Assembly: GCA_013399695.1 (NCBI GenBank)
Contig: VXAU01004938.1
Span: 1,004,791-1,068,790, forward strand
Direction of reading: 5' to 3'
Length of the DNA: 64,000 nt
DNA from: Formicarius rufipectus
Lineage: Eukaryota > Chordata > Aves > Passeriformes > Formicariidae
This document shows positions 23,960-36,854 of this stretch, in pieces. The first letter of the stretch is position 1; each line of letters opens with the position of its first letter. A model generated the notes under the pieces. It did not search any database. It saw only the letters and a list, made by a program, of their open reading frames with translations, and was not told the origin of the DNA. Made by a program: the position numbers and the translations under genes.

Positions 23960-26900
23960 GTAAGTACTTATCAGTACTGTACATTTCTTAGTTTAGTGTT
24001 GGAAAATTTCCCTTCAGCAGCTGCAGGAGCAGACATATAGGCAGTGAGCCATCAGTTCTTTCTTGGAATATCATTCATTTCAAAAAGGGACATTGCCTTT
24101 ACAGTTACAGATGCTCAATGGAACCAGACAATTCTCTGCACTTTCCAGAGCATCATGATATTTCTAGAGAATGGTAAATATTAAAAGGACTTTCATTTTC
24201 CCATTTATATATATATGAAGAAAACCAGAAACTTGAGGTTGAACACTCACAATGCCAACATTTGTGATGCACCACTCTCATAGTCAAATGTCACTGTGAT
24301 GCTGATGCAAGGCATGCCTACCTTTCTTTAGCTGAGTAGTGTGAGAAACTTGCTGGTTGTGTGCTTGGTGCATGCACACCAAATTGTATCACATTGCTGA
24401 AATCTCAAGGTTCTTCGAGCAGAAGCAGCAACAGCATAGAGGACCATAGAATAATTAGGTTGGAAGGTAAGTCTGAAGGCCACCTAGACCAACCTCATGC
24501 TCAAAACAAAGACTCCTTCAGAGACAGATCTGATTTCTCAGAGTCTTGTCTGAATGTTCCTAAAGGTAGAGATGTCACCACTGGAGTGTGTGACCCGTGT
24601 GGTGCTTTTAGTGCAAAGGAAAGCTGACCAGTTCAATAACTTGCAAGATCAGGCTTAAAACATTTCCTGAAAGTATATAACCTTCTGATACTTTCAAGAT
24701 AAAAAAGTTTCAAAGAAATGCTTGACTGTTAGGACAATATGCTATATGCTCTTCTGTTAATTGTCTTACTCAACATTTTCTGTTAATTCTTCATTCTCAC
24801 AATAATGAGAATTAATTCCCATTTCTTTCCATCCCCTGAAACTTTATCAGTTCCACAGACTAGGATTATTAAAGTGAGCAAGGCAATGACTGCATTGCTT
24901 GAAATAACAAGCGTACAGAACAGGACGTACAAAACTTGGCAGAGAGATTCTCATTGTCACTTTTCCATACATGACATATTGAACCTCTGAGTTTCTTCAG
25001 CCAGGCCACATTTTCTATGACACACTGCAAAACCATCAGCTTAGACAGTGTTGTGGCAGATTGGTGGTCCCAGTGTGTCATGGGATGTTCATCTGGTTGG
25101 GACTGACCCATGAAGGGGAAGGGAGATGTGGTGCACAGCATCTTTGAGGAATGGGACCACTTCCAGCAAATGTGATCTGCAAATGAAACCATCTGGAAAG
25201 AAATTTCTTGTGAAATTCTGTTAGTATTTTGTATTGTATATCAAAATATCAAACACTTCCATGGGTTATAAATGAAATCAAATTATTGACTAGTTTTACC
25301 TTAGCAGAGAATAGGAAAATTCAGTATCTGTATGCAAGTCATAAACCAAAGGTTCACAGGTTGTGTCAGTGACAAAACACCTTTCCTAGAGGATGGAGGC
25401 CACCAGCTTCTAATTACCTTTCTAATTATTCCCTGAATCTTCTTTAAGGAAGGTAGGTGCAAAAGCCATTAGATTCACTGTAACTGTACAACCAGTACAT
25501 GTATAACAAGTCAGACCCATCCTGCAGATTTCAGATTCTTGTACAAGAGCAGAGACGATTTTATCATCTGCTCAGTTTGTCTAATGTGAGATATAAGGAG
25601 ACTGATTGCTACTCATGCTAAGGCGGGTATATATCTCATATAAACGCTGCTGTTGCACACCAGCTCTGATCTAGCATCAGCAGCCCAGCATGAAATATGG
25701 TTCTGGTCCCCTAGGGGTCCTTGAGAAAATAAGGTTCCGGGAGAGCTGGTTGATATTAAAAAAATCAGCTGCTCCAAGCTCAAGTTTTTATTCATCCCAG
25801 CTAAATCAAGCAAAGGCAGACAAAGGCCAGCATGGATTAGTGAGGAGCTCTTGGAAAAAGCTAAACACTAAAATAAAAAACAAAGAGAAGGTGAAAGAAG
25901 GGACAACTGTCCCAGGAGGAATTTAAATATGCTGTCTGATGGGGGAAGGAACACTAAAGCCCACCTGAAGCTGTTATCTATTTAACCACATCATTAATGG
26001 TTTGCACAGAGGAACAAATTGTAGCCACACAAGACTGTTGACAATATATAATTGGAAAGAGTGTCTGAAACACCAGTGGATTCTGTTGTCATTCAGAGGG
26101 ACTTCAAAAGCCTATAGAATTGGGCCGAGAGGAACCTCCTAATGTTCAGCAAAGGAACATGCTGTGTCTTGCAGTCCATGGAGAGATATAATTCCATGCA
26201 CCGTACATGCTGGGCGCTAACTGGCTGGGAGATGGCATTCCAGAAAAAGGCCCTCAAAGTTCTGATGGACACCAAGTTGACCACAAGCCTGCAATGTGCT
26301 CTTTATGGCAAAGAAAGTGCTACTTTGGGCTGTATTAAGGCAGAGAATTGCCAGCAAGCTGTGGGAGGTAATCCTTCCCCTCTGCTTAGCACTGGTGAGA
26401 CCCAGTACATGGGGGCCATATATGCTGAAGTGAGGAGTCAAAGAAAGGGTAAAGATGATTAAGGGACTGAAACATTTGTCACATGAGAAGAGGCTGGGAC
26501 TGCTCAGGCTGGAGGATAAATTGCTCAGGGGGATCTCATCAGTGTATGTAAATATCTGATTAGGGGATGGGTGCATGAAAGAGGAGCCAGTCTCTGGAAG
26601 AATTTCTTCACTGAAAGGGTTATCAAGCATTGGAACAGGCTTCCCAGAGATGTAAGGTCTCACCATCCATAGAAGTGTTCAAGAAACAACTTGACATGGC
26701 ATTTAGTTCTATGCTTTAGTTGATATGGTAGTGTTGGGTCACCGGTTGGACTTGGTGATCTTGGAAGTTTTTTCCGACCATGATGGTTCTGTGATTCCAT
26801 GACTCTTCTCAATGGTGCACAGTATAGACAGAAAAGTGGTACAAATTAAAGGAAATAATTTATTTTATTTTTACTCTTCAGGTTATCAAACAAAAGAAAA

Positions 26901-29347
26901 AACTTCTGAGAAAGGTTGTGAAGGTTCCACCCCTGGAGATACTAAAAATCCAGTTGAGTACAGCCCAAAGCAGTCTGTCGTAGCCTCACTCTTCACTATG
27001 TACTGCTGTGTGTGGTTTTGCCTGTGTTTCTATCCTTTGCACCTTGAGGGGAGCCCCTTATCATGACCTGCCTTGAGTCTGACCCAAGTCAAGGCAAAGA
27101 AGGAGCTTAATCCCTCTATCCACATTCAGAAGGCCTGAGCCTGACTGGGTCTGGATGATTCATGAGTCCTATATGAATTTACTCTGTTTATGTGCACTCT
27201 TCACTCCTGTGGAAAGCTGGTTCACTCCCCCAAAACAGAGAATGATTGTTTCTAGTTCCTCAAGGAAGGCTTGTTACATTAAAATGTAAAATTTAATCGG
27301 AGTCCAGGAAGTTGTGTGAGCAGGACAGGCTCTGTGGCTTCCTGAGATGTTTATTAATTAGCACAAACAATAAAGTTCTTCGTGCACTGGTAGCCCTGTT
27401 TCATATTGAGTTCCTAATGCAGTTTTTTATTGCTCTTACATTGGTTTAGTTTAGGGATAAACTATACTGAGGTAGATTCCTACAGGATTATGTCAAGGAA
27501 AGTCTAACAGATTGAAAGTTAGCAGTATACTTTGGGAACCTGATTGTTCAAACAAGCATCTAACAGAAGTGCCTGGCCTCTTTAGGGTGTTAAAAAGAGC
27601 TGCAAGGTAGAGATACAGATCTACCCGACATGGTCAGGAAAGAGGGCTGGGCCAGCAGTGTTTCTACATAGAGAGCAGGAAGTTGCCTGCCAGTATGAAA
27701 TACTGGTCCCAGCAGCATGTCTAATTCTCATTCAGCATTTCAGTCCACAACCATTGAATTGCATCAACTCTTCTAAGGAAAGGGGTCCACTAGAGGAGGG
27801 GAGGTGACTTTGTTTGCCTGATAACCTCATGGTCGGAGCACCTGCCTGGGTTGGTGCAGAAGCACTGCTGATCACATGCTGAGACAGAGCCAAAGGCGCG
27901 GACACACTCTGCTCTGCAGTTTTACCCTTAGGGAAGGACCCTTCAACAGAGAATCTGAGCAGAGTCATGGGTGTTGCAAAATACTAAACCATTATAACCA
28001 TATTAGCTAAATATTTCTCTATCAGAGCTACTGAGAAGATAAGTTCTTAACAGTCCAAAATATGAGACAGTCTCCCAAGAGAAATGGTGAAAATAGTCTG
28101 AAACATTTCTAAATAGTCAATAAATATACTGCTATGAGCGCACAATATACAGACACTAGATGGACTAGATGATTCATGGTCTTTTGTAAATCTGAACGTT
28201 CAGTGGGAGAAATATTAGGAAAGGAGGGAATCAATACCATAACCAACTCTTTTTTTTCCACCTTTTCTTGTGCAGAAGAATGAGAACAGTTTTATTATTG
28301 CAATGACAAAGCTTATTGAAAAGACTGATTCTTTCAAGATCCCTGCGTTTAAGCATGACTGCATCCCTCATCCTGAGCTTGCTCTCTCCATGACATGGAT
28401 CCAGCTTGGAGTCATTATCTTCTTCTTAATAATTTTTGGGTTGTTCTCTGGCCTCCTGACCCAAGTTAAAATACTCGTGTCAATTTCCTTTTATCCTGAC
28501 ACTGCAATGAAAAGGATACATTATTTGCATGCAAAATTACTCAAGAAAAGAACAAAGCTACAAGAGAAAACTGTGAAGAACATGTTTGCTAGAACGGTAA
28601 GCCATCAGCTCTAGGGAAAAAGTAAATCTTCCTCTCACAGAGTGGTAGCCAGATACAGGAAATACTTAAACACTTGATTAACTTCAATTATGTGCTAATA
28701 GATTTTCCCCAGTGCTGTTCTGCACAGGGGGCAGGGACAAGTTATCTAATGGTCAGATTAGATCATCTAATTGTTTTATTCTATCTTTCAACACACATGC
28801 CTCAGACATGACATCAGTAGACCCAAAAGACTATGTGCTCGCAAGAAAATGCTTCTCAGACTCAGAGCTTTCCAGAAAAGAAACTTCATTTTCATGAATA
28901 TATGAAAAGCACAGAGAGTATTCCTGCAATCTAGACAGCAAATGTTGGGTATAATATTGAGAAAGATGTTCAGTTATTGCTTAGAAAAATGGAAGGTGAT
29001 ATATTTCTGTTTTAAAACACAGTGTGGTTGCAAATATCATTAGGAAACAGAACTTTCTGTTTGCAAAAACATTTGTCCTGTTTATATATGTACATATGCA
29101 CTAATGGAAATAAAAAACACACATGTATATACTATGACAAGTCCAGATAGTTAGCTGCAGACACATAGAGTTTGTTTAGGTTTGGTTTTCTTACAGCCTT
29201 CAATACTGACTATAAAGACATTAGTGTCTGGGTGATCTCTAGCTCAGTAATACTATGATATTTCTGTCTTTTCAGGCCAACTTTTGGGTTCCAATACTCA
29301 AGGCAACAGAGGCAATGAGGAAGAAAGGAAAAAGTGTAGCAAAATGA
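22934..29347 (+). CDS. DCSTAMP: DCSTAMP, dendrocyte-expressed seven-transmembrane protein (join of 3 exons)
   Basis: Coding parts 22934-23959, 28276-28596 and 29276-29347 join in phase 0 to 472 codons, close to the 470 of the human protein. The product is a multipass membrane protein required for cell-cell fusion of osteoclast and macrophage precursors. Visible features: hydrophobic segments at about 29-50, 57-76, 82-112, 198-230, 293-323 and 384-406; the family block with FFLPVLIHLCIW and FAAVDYL (about 295-315); C-IP-P near 371-375; and R-I-H-Y-L-H-A-K-L-L-K-K-R after the last membrane segment. Together these make up the C-terminal DC-STAMP domain. Possible N-glycosylation sites are N54 and N186. 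The ATG at 22934 gives the N-terminus expected from mammalian orthologues (SPGW/KPGW motif near residue 21). All introns are GT-AG, with no stop or frameshift. DPYS lies downstream in convergent orientation, as in human. Confidence 0.95.
24438..24600 (-). mobile_element. CR1 LINE 3' remnant, antisense
   Basis: 'ccatagaataattaggttgg' and 'cacctagaccaacctcatg' match the antisense CR1 3' end. The remainder is diverged, so the far boundary is approximate. Confidence 0.6.
25735..26805 (+). mobile_element. CR1 LINE, internally deleted, with 3' end
   Basis: It begins in the same ORF2 segment as the 14.55 kb copy, reaches 'aaagcccacctgaagctg' near 25970, then continues into later CR1 blocks: 'aacctcctaatgttcagc', 'cttagcactggtgagaccc', 'gtatgtaaatatctgattag', 'ttggacttggtgatcttgg' and 'ttctgtgattccatgact'. 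The order implies internal deletions. It lies in DCSTAMP intron 1 in the sense direction. Confidence 0.85.
28276..28596 (+). CDS. DCSTAMP: DCSTAMP coding exon 2 (residues 343-449)
   Basis: Acceptor CTTGTGCAG| at 28275 and donor ACG|GTAAGC at 28597, phase 0 at both ends. Encodes the C-IP-P element, the last membrane span (WIQLGVIIFF... region) and the basic R-I-H-Y-L-H-A-K cytoplasmic block, all hallmarks of DC-STAMP. Confidence 0.93.
28597..29275 (+). other. DCSTAMP: DCSTAMP intron 2
   Basis: Short 679-base intron with GTAAGC donor and TCTTTTCAG acceptor. No repeat recognised. Confidence 0.85.
29276..29347 (+). CDS. DCSTAMP: DCSTAMP coding exon 3 (residues 450-472, stop)
   Basis: After the acceptor TTTTCAG|, 23 codons (starting A-N-F-W-V-P-I-L-K) lead to TGA at 29345-29347. 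The F-W-x-P-x-L-K element and a Lys-rich end match the mammalian C-terminus. This exon is too short to stand out as an open frame and is read in a different frame from the longer spurious frame that overlaps it. Confidence 0.88.
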   Translation, partial: ANFWVPILKATEAMRKKGKSVAK

Positions 29348-30515
29348 CAACATGGTGTCAAAAAGATCAAGTGAATCTTTGGATATGGCTGAGGTGCTTT
29401 AGCTCCACAGGAACCTATGTTTTGTACCATATGTCCTATGGAATGTTAATTTTAAAATGTAAAAATATCAAACTCGAAGGCTAAGCATCAGTATTTTGGA
29501 AAAGTCTGAAAAAGAAGCCATTATAGATACTGTGCAATTCATTGCAGGTTATTCCTTTTTCAGCTTGGGATCTACATTTTCTGGTAGTTTACAAGTTCAT
29601 GGAGGATCTGTTCTGCTGTCTGAAAGCAATCAAACAGTTTGGACCTTTTAGGACTATGGCACAAACCTCTTTGGGTTGAGTTAACAGAAGATGAAATGAC
29701 AGCAGCAGGTTGGTCTTCACATTTGCCAGAGACTGAAGATAGAAGATGGATACCAGAGGCTTATCATTGATATTATTTTCTTCTGGGATGGAGAAGAACC
29801 AGGAATTGGATGTTTCTAATGATTTCTATTTCTCAACTGTCACCTGCCACCAAATATTTCAGCCTGGTTCTTTGCCATCCCTGGCTCCCAATCTCCTACC
29901 TAGTTTCCCACCCAGAATTCCTCACTTAGTCTCCCACTTCAACATATCCATAGACTGTACCACTAATACAGATAGTATAATTTCTTTGATGATCATGAGA
30001 GAGATAATGTAACAGGGAGAAGTGAGAATGCCTGTGAGACCTAGAATACAGAGGAATCAGGTGTTGGTGTAGACAAGCTGTCTTTGAAGTATAGGGGATA
30101 TGAACAGAGATGACCAACATTTCAAATCTTGCAATCTGAGGAAGTTTGCATAAGTGGCAAAAAGGGGCTTAATTATGTTGCCTAAGTCACCACTACCTTC
30201 AGTGAGATAAAACTGAGCCAATACTGAAGAGTGATGCTCAGAGCTTCACCTATTCAACTAACATTGGTGATGTGACCTTCATGTGACGCAAGACCAAATG
30301 ACTGATGTAGCACTAGAGATTTAATGTAGAGCTAAAAATCTCTTCAGTGTGCAGTGTACTCTTGATTTTCAGCAACAGCCAGCTTCTTTTTTTAGGTTGC
30401 ATAACAGGAAATTCTATTCTCTTCCTCTATAATACATGCATGGTCGCAGGACAACCATTGATCAATGTCTCTGTTATCTGAATGAATAAAGACTTACCTA
30501 AAACTCTCTAGCAAT
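29348..30515 (+). other. DCSTAMP: DCSTAMP probable 3' UTR
   Basis: Non-coding sequence between the stop codon and the first AATAAA found downstream (30485-30490). Its extent is inferred only from that signal. Confidence 0.45.
30485..30490 (+). terminator. DCSTAMP: Candidate poly(A) signal of DCSTAMP
   Basis: First canonical AATAAA after the DCSTAMP stop codon, about 1.14 kb downstream of it. The cleavage site is not known. Confidence 0.5.
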
Positions 30516-31589
30516 GTCAGATGTTATTTTCCACCTAAAACACTGAAAAACACCAGGTTTGTTTTTATTTGGGCTTTCTAAATCCTCAATCCTCCATGGA
30601 CACAGGTGGTTTAGGTTGCTGATGTGACAATAATTTTTTGCTAGAAAATAGTGCTCAGTTAAAGCCATGCATTACTGAGGGTTGTGCTGAATGTCTGCAA
30701 AAGGCCTGACTATGTCCTTTTTTACTGAAGTGAGAGAGCCCTGGATAGCAGAAGAATGTATGTTTGCATCCCTACTGTCAAGGACCAGTAGCAAGAAGCA
30801 TTCTGATGAAACAGAAGCAATTAGAAGGTTGCTCTGAATTTTTATTCCCAGAACAGACAAGTTTTATTGATATTATTGACAAGAGAATACACTCATTGTT
30901 ATCATTGCAGATGAAAGGGGAAAGGTCAAATGTCAGTAACACCTGAGCTTTTGGGGCAGAATTCTGAGAAGTTCATTGCTATCAGGAGTTGGATGTGTTC
31001 CTTTCAGTCTCAAAGGACAGGTTGGTGAGAAGCCCAAATCTCCTACGGATTATTATGCCCAATGGTTGGGGCAAGTCTGATCGACAGCTTTACAACAAAA
31101 CACCACCTGCTTCATTTGGCACCAGGAGGCAAAATCTGTTTTGGAGTTTCTTGCCTTTCCTGTTTGATGGTGTTGCCGCCCAGCATACCTTTTGTCTCTG
31201 TTGTTCTGCAAAGAGCAAGTGAAAGCTTTGCAGTCCATGAGAAAGGTTTATTGAAATTACTCACATATGGGTCAATAGTTAGGAGAGATGCCTAAATCTG
31301 TTAGGACTTTAAGTTCTGGAGTACACTTTCAGGACAATGCCATGTCTGCACTTTTCATTTACTTAAGGAAATTCAGCCTAGTATGAAGAAGAGCCTTGCA
31401 AGGTCACAGAACAATGTGTGTGAATGCTGTGGCTCCCACTACCACCTGGCAGGGTAGTTAACTAAGTACTGCTCAATTTGCCCTTCACATTGCAAGACTC
31501 ATGACAGTGACAGAAGACAATCGTTCTTGGGAAGCCAATTTTAATTCTGTACCTTATGTTCAGTTCTGGGAAACATTTTACCTAGATGC

Positions 31590-32195
31590 TTGGCCCCACT
31601 ACCAGTGACAGAAGACACGGAAAAGCCCAAGATATTTCCTTGTTTTGATCTTTACAGATAATACTGATTTTTAGCCATGTCAGGCCACTCAGACCAGTGG
31701 GAAAGACTGGAGCAAGGAAGTCTTATCCCTCATGAATGGTTAGAGAGCACTTAAACACACAGGTCATACTGAAGTCCATAGGACATGATGAGACAGTGTT
31801 GAGGATGCTGGATGACGGCACTGTGAGAAAACTCTGGATTATCTGTAAAAGGTCATGGTGATCAAAAGAGGTTACTCAGGACTGGCAGAAAGCATATGTC
31901 ACTCCCATCTTTAAGTTGTACAAGAAGGAGGATGTGAGAGACAGGTTTGTCAGCTGCAACTCAATCTATGGGAAGGTGATAGAGTAATTTCCCCTGGAAG
32001 CCATTTTCAAACATAAAGACCAGGAAGTTGACTAGTATTTCACTGAACACACAAGGGTGTGAGGGTGGTCAAACACTGGAATGGGATGCACAGAGAGGCT
32101 ATTGAACCTCCATCCTTGGAGATACTCAAAACCCACTGGACAGGAACAGGGCTGGAGGAGATACCTCTAGAGATCCCCAACAGTGATTTGATGAC
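31590..32195 (+). mobile_element. CR1 LINE fragment
   Basis: CR1 blocks in order: 'gacacggaaaagcccaag', 'tggagcaaggaagtcttat', 'gctggatgacggcactgtg', 'cactcccatctttaag', then a jump to 'ggtgtgagggtggtcaaaca', 'ctccatccttggagatact'. It is internally deleted and diverged. It resembles the 15.35-15.73 kb copy over its first half. Confidence 0.8.
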
Positions 32196-32476
32196 TTTTA
32201 CATGAAGCATTGCAGAAAAAATATTAGACACTCACAGCAAAAGCTTGTTTTAATTTGTGAATATGCCGTGCCAGCACCGGCACCTGACAAATACTGCTAC
32301 CATTACACTCATACTACTGTCAAATACTTCAGTGGACTAAGGCACTCTGTTTCTGTAACCACCTGTGTGCTGAAGATGAACTGAATGGCAGGCAAAGAAG
32401 GTAAGTTTGCTCTTCCTCATCTCCCTAAACCTGGATTATCAGGGAAAACGGCACATGGCACATTCTTCAGTTCTTT
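32196..32476. other. Intergenic, no gene seen
   Basis: Unique sequence between a CR1 and an A/C tract. No exon-like feature. Confidence 0.4.
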
Positions 32477-32633
32477 AAAAAAAAACAAAACAAAACAAAA
32501 CAAAAAACCAAAAAAAAACAAACCCCAAAACAAACAAACAAACAAAAGCAAAATCACCAAAACCAACCAAACAAAAACCCATCCAACCAACCAAAAAAAA
32601 AAACCAAAACAAAGAACACCAAACCAAAAAAAA
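32477..32633. repeat. A/C-rich, nearly G-free tract
   Basis: About 157 bases of A and C with a single isolated G, including (CAAAA)n and (CAAA)n runs. The Lys/Asn/Thr-rich open frame across it is an artefact. Confidence 0.85.
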
Positions 32634-35600
32634 TATCAAATTAACTTTCTCTGTCTCAAAGACGTTGAGTTTTATCTCACTGATTCTTACTCTGACCTAT
32701 AGTACTGGTCCTATTCCTTCAGCTGCCCCATGGTCCTCTTCAGTTATACAGATAAAAAAGTAGGTCTGTCTCAACCCAGACATTATACAGAGACATACTT
32801 CTCATTCTCTGCAGACATTATTTGCTTTTTCTTTCTCCTATTTGTTTCTGTCCTATGAGCAGGGGAAGTCTAGGGGTTTGTTTATCTTCAACTGTCTCCT
32901 CTGCAAGTTGTTCAGCTATTTCTTCTCCTTGCTGTTTACCGTAACCCTCAACCACAGGATTACATTGTTCTCATTTCTTAAAAAAAAAAAAAAAAAAAGT
33001 CTACAAGTTACAATAAACCCCCAGCATTCCATTCACCATTATTTCTGTTCCTTTTCTTGCCTACCATCTCCTCAGATTTACTCTTTTGTTTTGGATGTTT
33101 TCCTCTGTCTTTGTCATTCATAGTCTTCTTTCCTCTTTTAGTATGTTTTCTTCCCCGTACATACAAGCATGCATTTCTTTTCTTTCTGCTGAGCACAAGT
33201 GAACTATAGGTGCTGTTGAAATTAAAGATTTTATTTATTCATTTGTTGGCATAATAGACATTTTTAATAAATTTCATGTTACTGGGCATTGTCTCTAAAT
33301 GCCTCTCTGGGGCTTGTCAGAAATGCACTCAGCACTCAGAAGAAGAGTCTGAGGAGAAGTCTGGATTTTGCTTTTGACTCATTCATCCCTCTCCTTCCCA
33401 CAGCTCACAGCAGAGCTCAACTTCCTTTTTAAATTTTCTTCTCTAGTGTAGAAGCTGTTTGATTTACTGTGAAAAATCCTCCAATTGGATCAAATGTGGT
33501 TTGTAAAATTAATGAAAGGCTGACCTAATTGTCTTGTGAAGATAATTCAGAGAGACATGCTAGTGTCCTTGACCCTCCTGGAGCACAATACAAACAAGGA
33601 CATCCCCTTTCACCAGCCGTGCTTATGGAACTCTTCTTGCTTATCAGCACTGCATACTCCCAAACCTGGCTGACTCTCCAGCCAAACTAAAGGCTTCTCT
33701 TTCTCTGTGCTAGTTTTGTTGCAGCATTTCGCGTAAATACCTGGGTGTGCAAAGTCAGAGGCTGCTGGGTTTACAACCGCTTTCATCCTGAATCCTGCTC
33801 TGTCAATATTATCACACTGACTCACTGTGTTTTCATCGCAGTTTAAATAGCCCAGAGATGCAATTAAAGAAGAAATGAACAAGCAAATCTTTCCTCTAGT
33901 TCTGTTTTACATTGCAAAAATGGAAACTAAGGATCAAAGACTCACTCTCTGATGATGATGAAATAAAGCCTGAAAATAGGGAGGTTATTGCCGACTTTAG
34001 GAGCACAGGTTTCAAACACGTGAATATGTTTCACGTGTGCCTCCGGGCATGAGAGTACCTTCCTTCGCGTTTCATTTCTCATACATTATACCTGCCCTGC
34101 CCTCCAGTGGCCCACTACAGCCACATACCTGAGTGCCACCGCTGTGCAGAGATCCATTCCCTGTACTTTAGGCTGAAGGGGGAAGCACTGCAGCTGTAGG
34201 TGCACCACAGCCATGAGCTTTCACAGCCAGTGAACTGATAGTCAACCATCAGACAATAAACACATACTGTCTGTAAGACTATCTCTGACAAAGGATGAGG
34301 ATGAAAGAAGTGTTATGTATGCAGGGATCAGATCTCCCGAATTCCTTTTCTGTTCCTGCCCCTAGAATCCGCATCACCAAGGAGAATAGAGTATTAAAGA
34401 TCCTAAATTTCTGTCTGGTTGCTGGGGAGAGTGATAAAAATATGGTTAACAGGTTTTTTCCTTACTTTAATGTGTCTGAAGCCTCAGCCTTTTCAGACAA
34501 GAAACAGGAGGAAACCAGTAGAATGCCAGAGAAGTGCTAAGCAAGGAAAGGATGTTCTGTGATTTATCCTTGACAAAACAGGTCCTCAGCTACTCTGTAT
34601 GGACACGTAGTGCTCCAGAGAAAAAGGGGTTTAGTACAGCAGTATCTGCTCTAAAGGCAATCAGAGATAGAATGCAATTAACAAATTATATCCGTGAAGA
34701 GGCTGCAGAATGAATTCAGAAATCTTGTCAGGTTCCAGAGACTGAGGTAGGACTGAGAGACCACTCAGTGTTCCTTTCAGTGCTCCGGTTCAGGACCTAT
34801 ACTGACATAACTGTAATCCTATTGCATCCCAAACTATATACCTACTAAAAACCCCCATTCTACAGTATTTGGGTCTGCTGTTGTCCATTACTGGTGTTTT
34901 GGAATAGGGACCTGGGCAGTCCCAAAATTACATCCCTTGAAGATCCCACCATGATAACATACCTCATGTAAGTGAAGAAGAACAACAAGAACAACAGAGA
35001 TTTGCAGTTTGACAGTCTCAATTTAGTAGGAGTGCCTGAATAGCACAGTTGAAATACTTTTGATGTCACATACTTCCTTGATGGGTATTACTTGGCACTG
35101 TGTGGCTAGGGGCAGGTACTAGGGCCTGCATGTGTCATGGTAAAGCAATATTCATAAATATCACAAACCTGACAGGATCAATAACTTGTTGCTCTCAAGG
35201 ATGTAAAAATACAGCAGATGATTTTGTGTAAATCCCAGTTCACAATATGTGGGTAATTTCTTTCATGACATCTGCACAATAGTTAAAGAGACATTAAAAT
35301 TAAAAACATTGGAATTAATTTGTTAAGAGCAAAACCAGAGGATGACACCTACAGGAAGAATAGTCCATAATACAGAATGTGAGTATCAGCAAAAGGATCA
35401 GGAATCCTTTGCTAATTACACAAGAAGATGCTTACTCATTTCTAATCTAATAAAAACCAGTAGGAAACCTAAAAAGATCACATGTGTATAGATAATACAC
35501 ACTCATGGTTTGGAGATTTCCATTTACAAAATGGGTGTTTATATAACTGATAGAACCATTTGCTTTTAGCACACTGCGAAAACACCTGCTTGTAGAAAAA

Positions 35601-36854
35601 ACATTTTGTTCCTATCATGATCTGCAGTCTTTTGTATCACTTTGATATCAATAAGTGTCCCAAGGGCCCAAAAGACATTTGAAAGGCCTGGACACATCCA
35701 CAATATCTAAAGGACCATCAGCCTTTACTCCTGGGTATCATTGCCGTAATTGAGTCATTTTGGCCTTGAGCAACTCACTTAACCCTACACTGGATGTTGA
35801 ACATAAGGCAACTGCACTTGAGTGATTTTAAGTCCTTGAATATCCATAGTTTTCACAACTGTAAACTTAATTAATCATATTTACTTGTCTCATAGGTATA
35901 TCATGCATTTGCAAGTATCTAATAATTGTTAAATCCTCAAGTCTCAGATAAAAGATGCCACACTAATATAAGTTACTGCAAAAGGTAGAAATGGATCCTT
36001 TCTCCTCCCTTCTTTTTCCCTTACTCTTACCAAATTTCTTCTCTTTTCCCAAGCTAGCAAAAGGTTAATTAGAAAGAATGGACTCATAGTTGACCTGCAC
36101 TCTTGATGAGAGAAAACATAAGAAAAGACAAGCATCCTTCATACAAGAAAGTTACAGTCTTGAGAGGCAAAGGTGCGCCAGGTAGAAGGCCGCTGCAGAG
36201 CAGACATCTGCACCAGAGTTAGAAACTGTATGCTCGTTGTAGTCAAAGGAGACAAAGTGGCATTGCAAGAAAACTACTCACCTCACCCCACAGGAGAACA
36301 ACTCCAGACAGATTCATCTGACCTATGTTAGATCTTGATGTAGAGATGAGTGAAGTTCCAGAAACACCTCTTTCTCTGTTGATTGCCGAGGGAGATGACA
36401 ATGAACTGAGATGCAGAGCATGCCAGTAGAGAAGTCTATATGGAACAGTGAACTCTGTTTCCTTGTAATAGTCATTATAATAGTGCTGGATTCCTGGTTC
36501 TGCCATTCTGCAACCCCAAAGACAATCTGAAAAATGGGAACCTGTTCTAGATCTGACCATCCCCATGACTATCCTCCATCATCTTAGAAAGAAAATCCTT
36601 CTTTGTTATTTAGAGACACAAGAACTACTGACCTAGTAGGAGTTTGTTTCTCATACAAGCTCTTCCATCATTATATGTCTGTGAATAGAGCAAGAACTGC
36701 AAGTCTGCTTTCCACTGTCAAGTTAAATGTAATAGTAGTTATCGTGTGTCTGTCTTAAAACATGCAACACTTTCTGTGCCTTTTTGGTCCATGGCTTGCC
36801 CAGAAGTACAGGTTATACTACACATAGGACAATAAACTCACTGTTCAGATTTTA
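32634..36854. other. Intergenic between DCSTAMP and DPYS
   Basis: No supported gene. A homopolymer of about 17 A lies near 32981-32997. The rest is unique AT-rich sequence with only short, unsupported open frames. Confidence 0.4.

Larger units (their letters stand above)
23960..28275 (+). other. DCSTAMP: DCSTAMP intron 1
   Basis: Intron of 4.3 kb, GTAAGT...TTGTGCAG. It holds an antisense CR1 remnant (about 24438-24600) and a large sense CR1 (about 25735-26805). The rest is unique AT-rich sequence. Confidence 0.85.

Noticed and set aside
23960..24040. Extension of DCSTAMP exon 1 by 27 codons past the donor
   Set aside because: A strong GTAAGT donor sits at 23960 and the downstream exons continue the family alignment in phase. 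The extension has no similarity to DC-STAMP.
26217..26666. 149-codon minus-strand open frame
   Set aside because: It lies antisense to a CR1 copy and reflects a stop-poor strand of the repeat, with no domain.
29284..29484. 66-codon open frame overlapping the last DCSTAMP exon
   Set aside because: It is in a different frame from the spliced reading. The true frame gives 23 codons that match the family C-terminus and then TGA.
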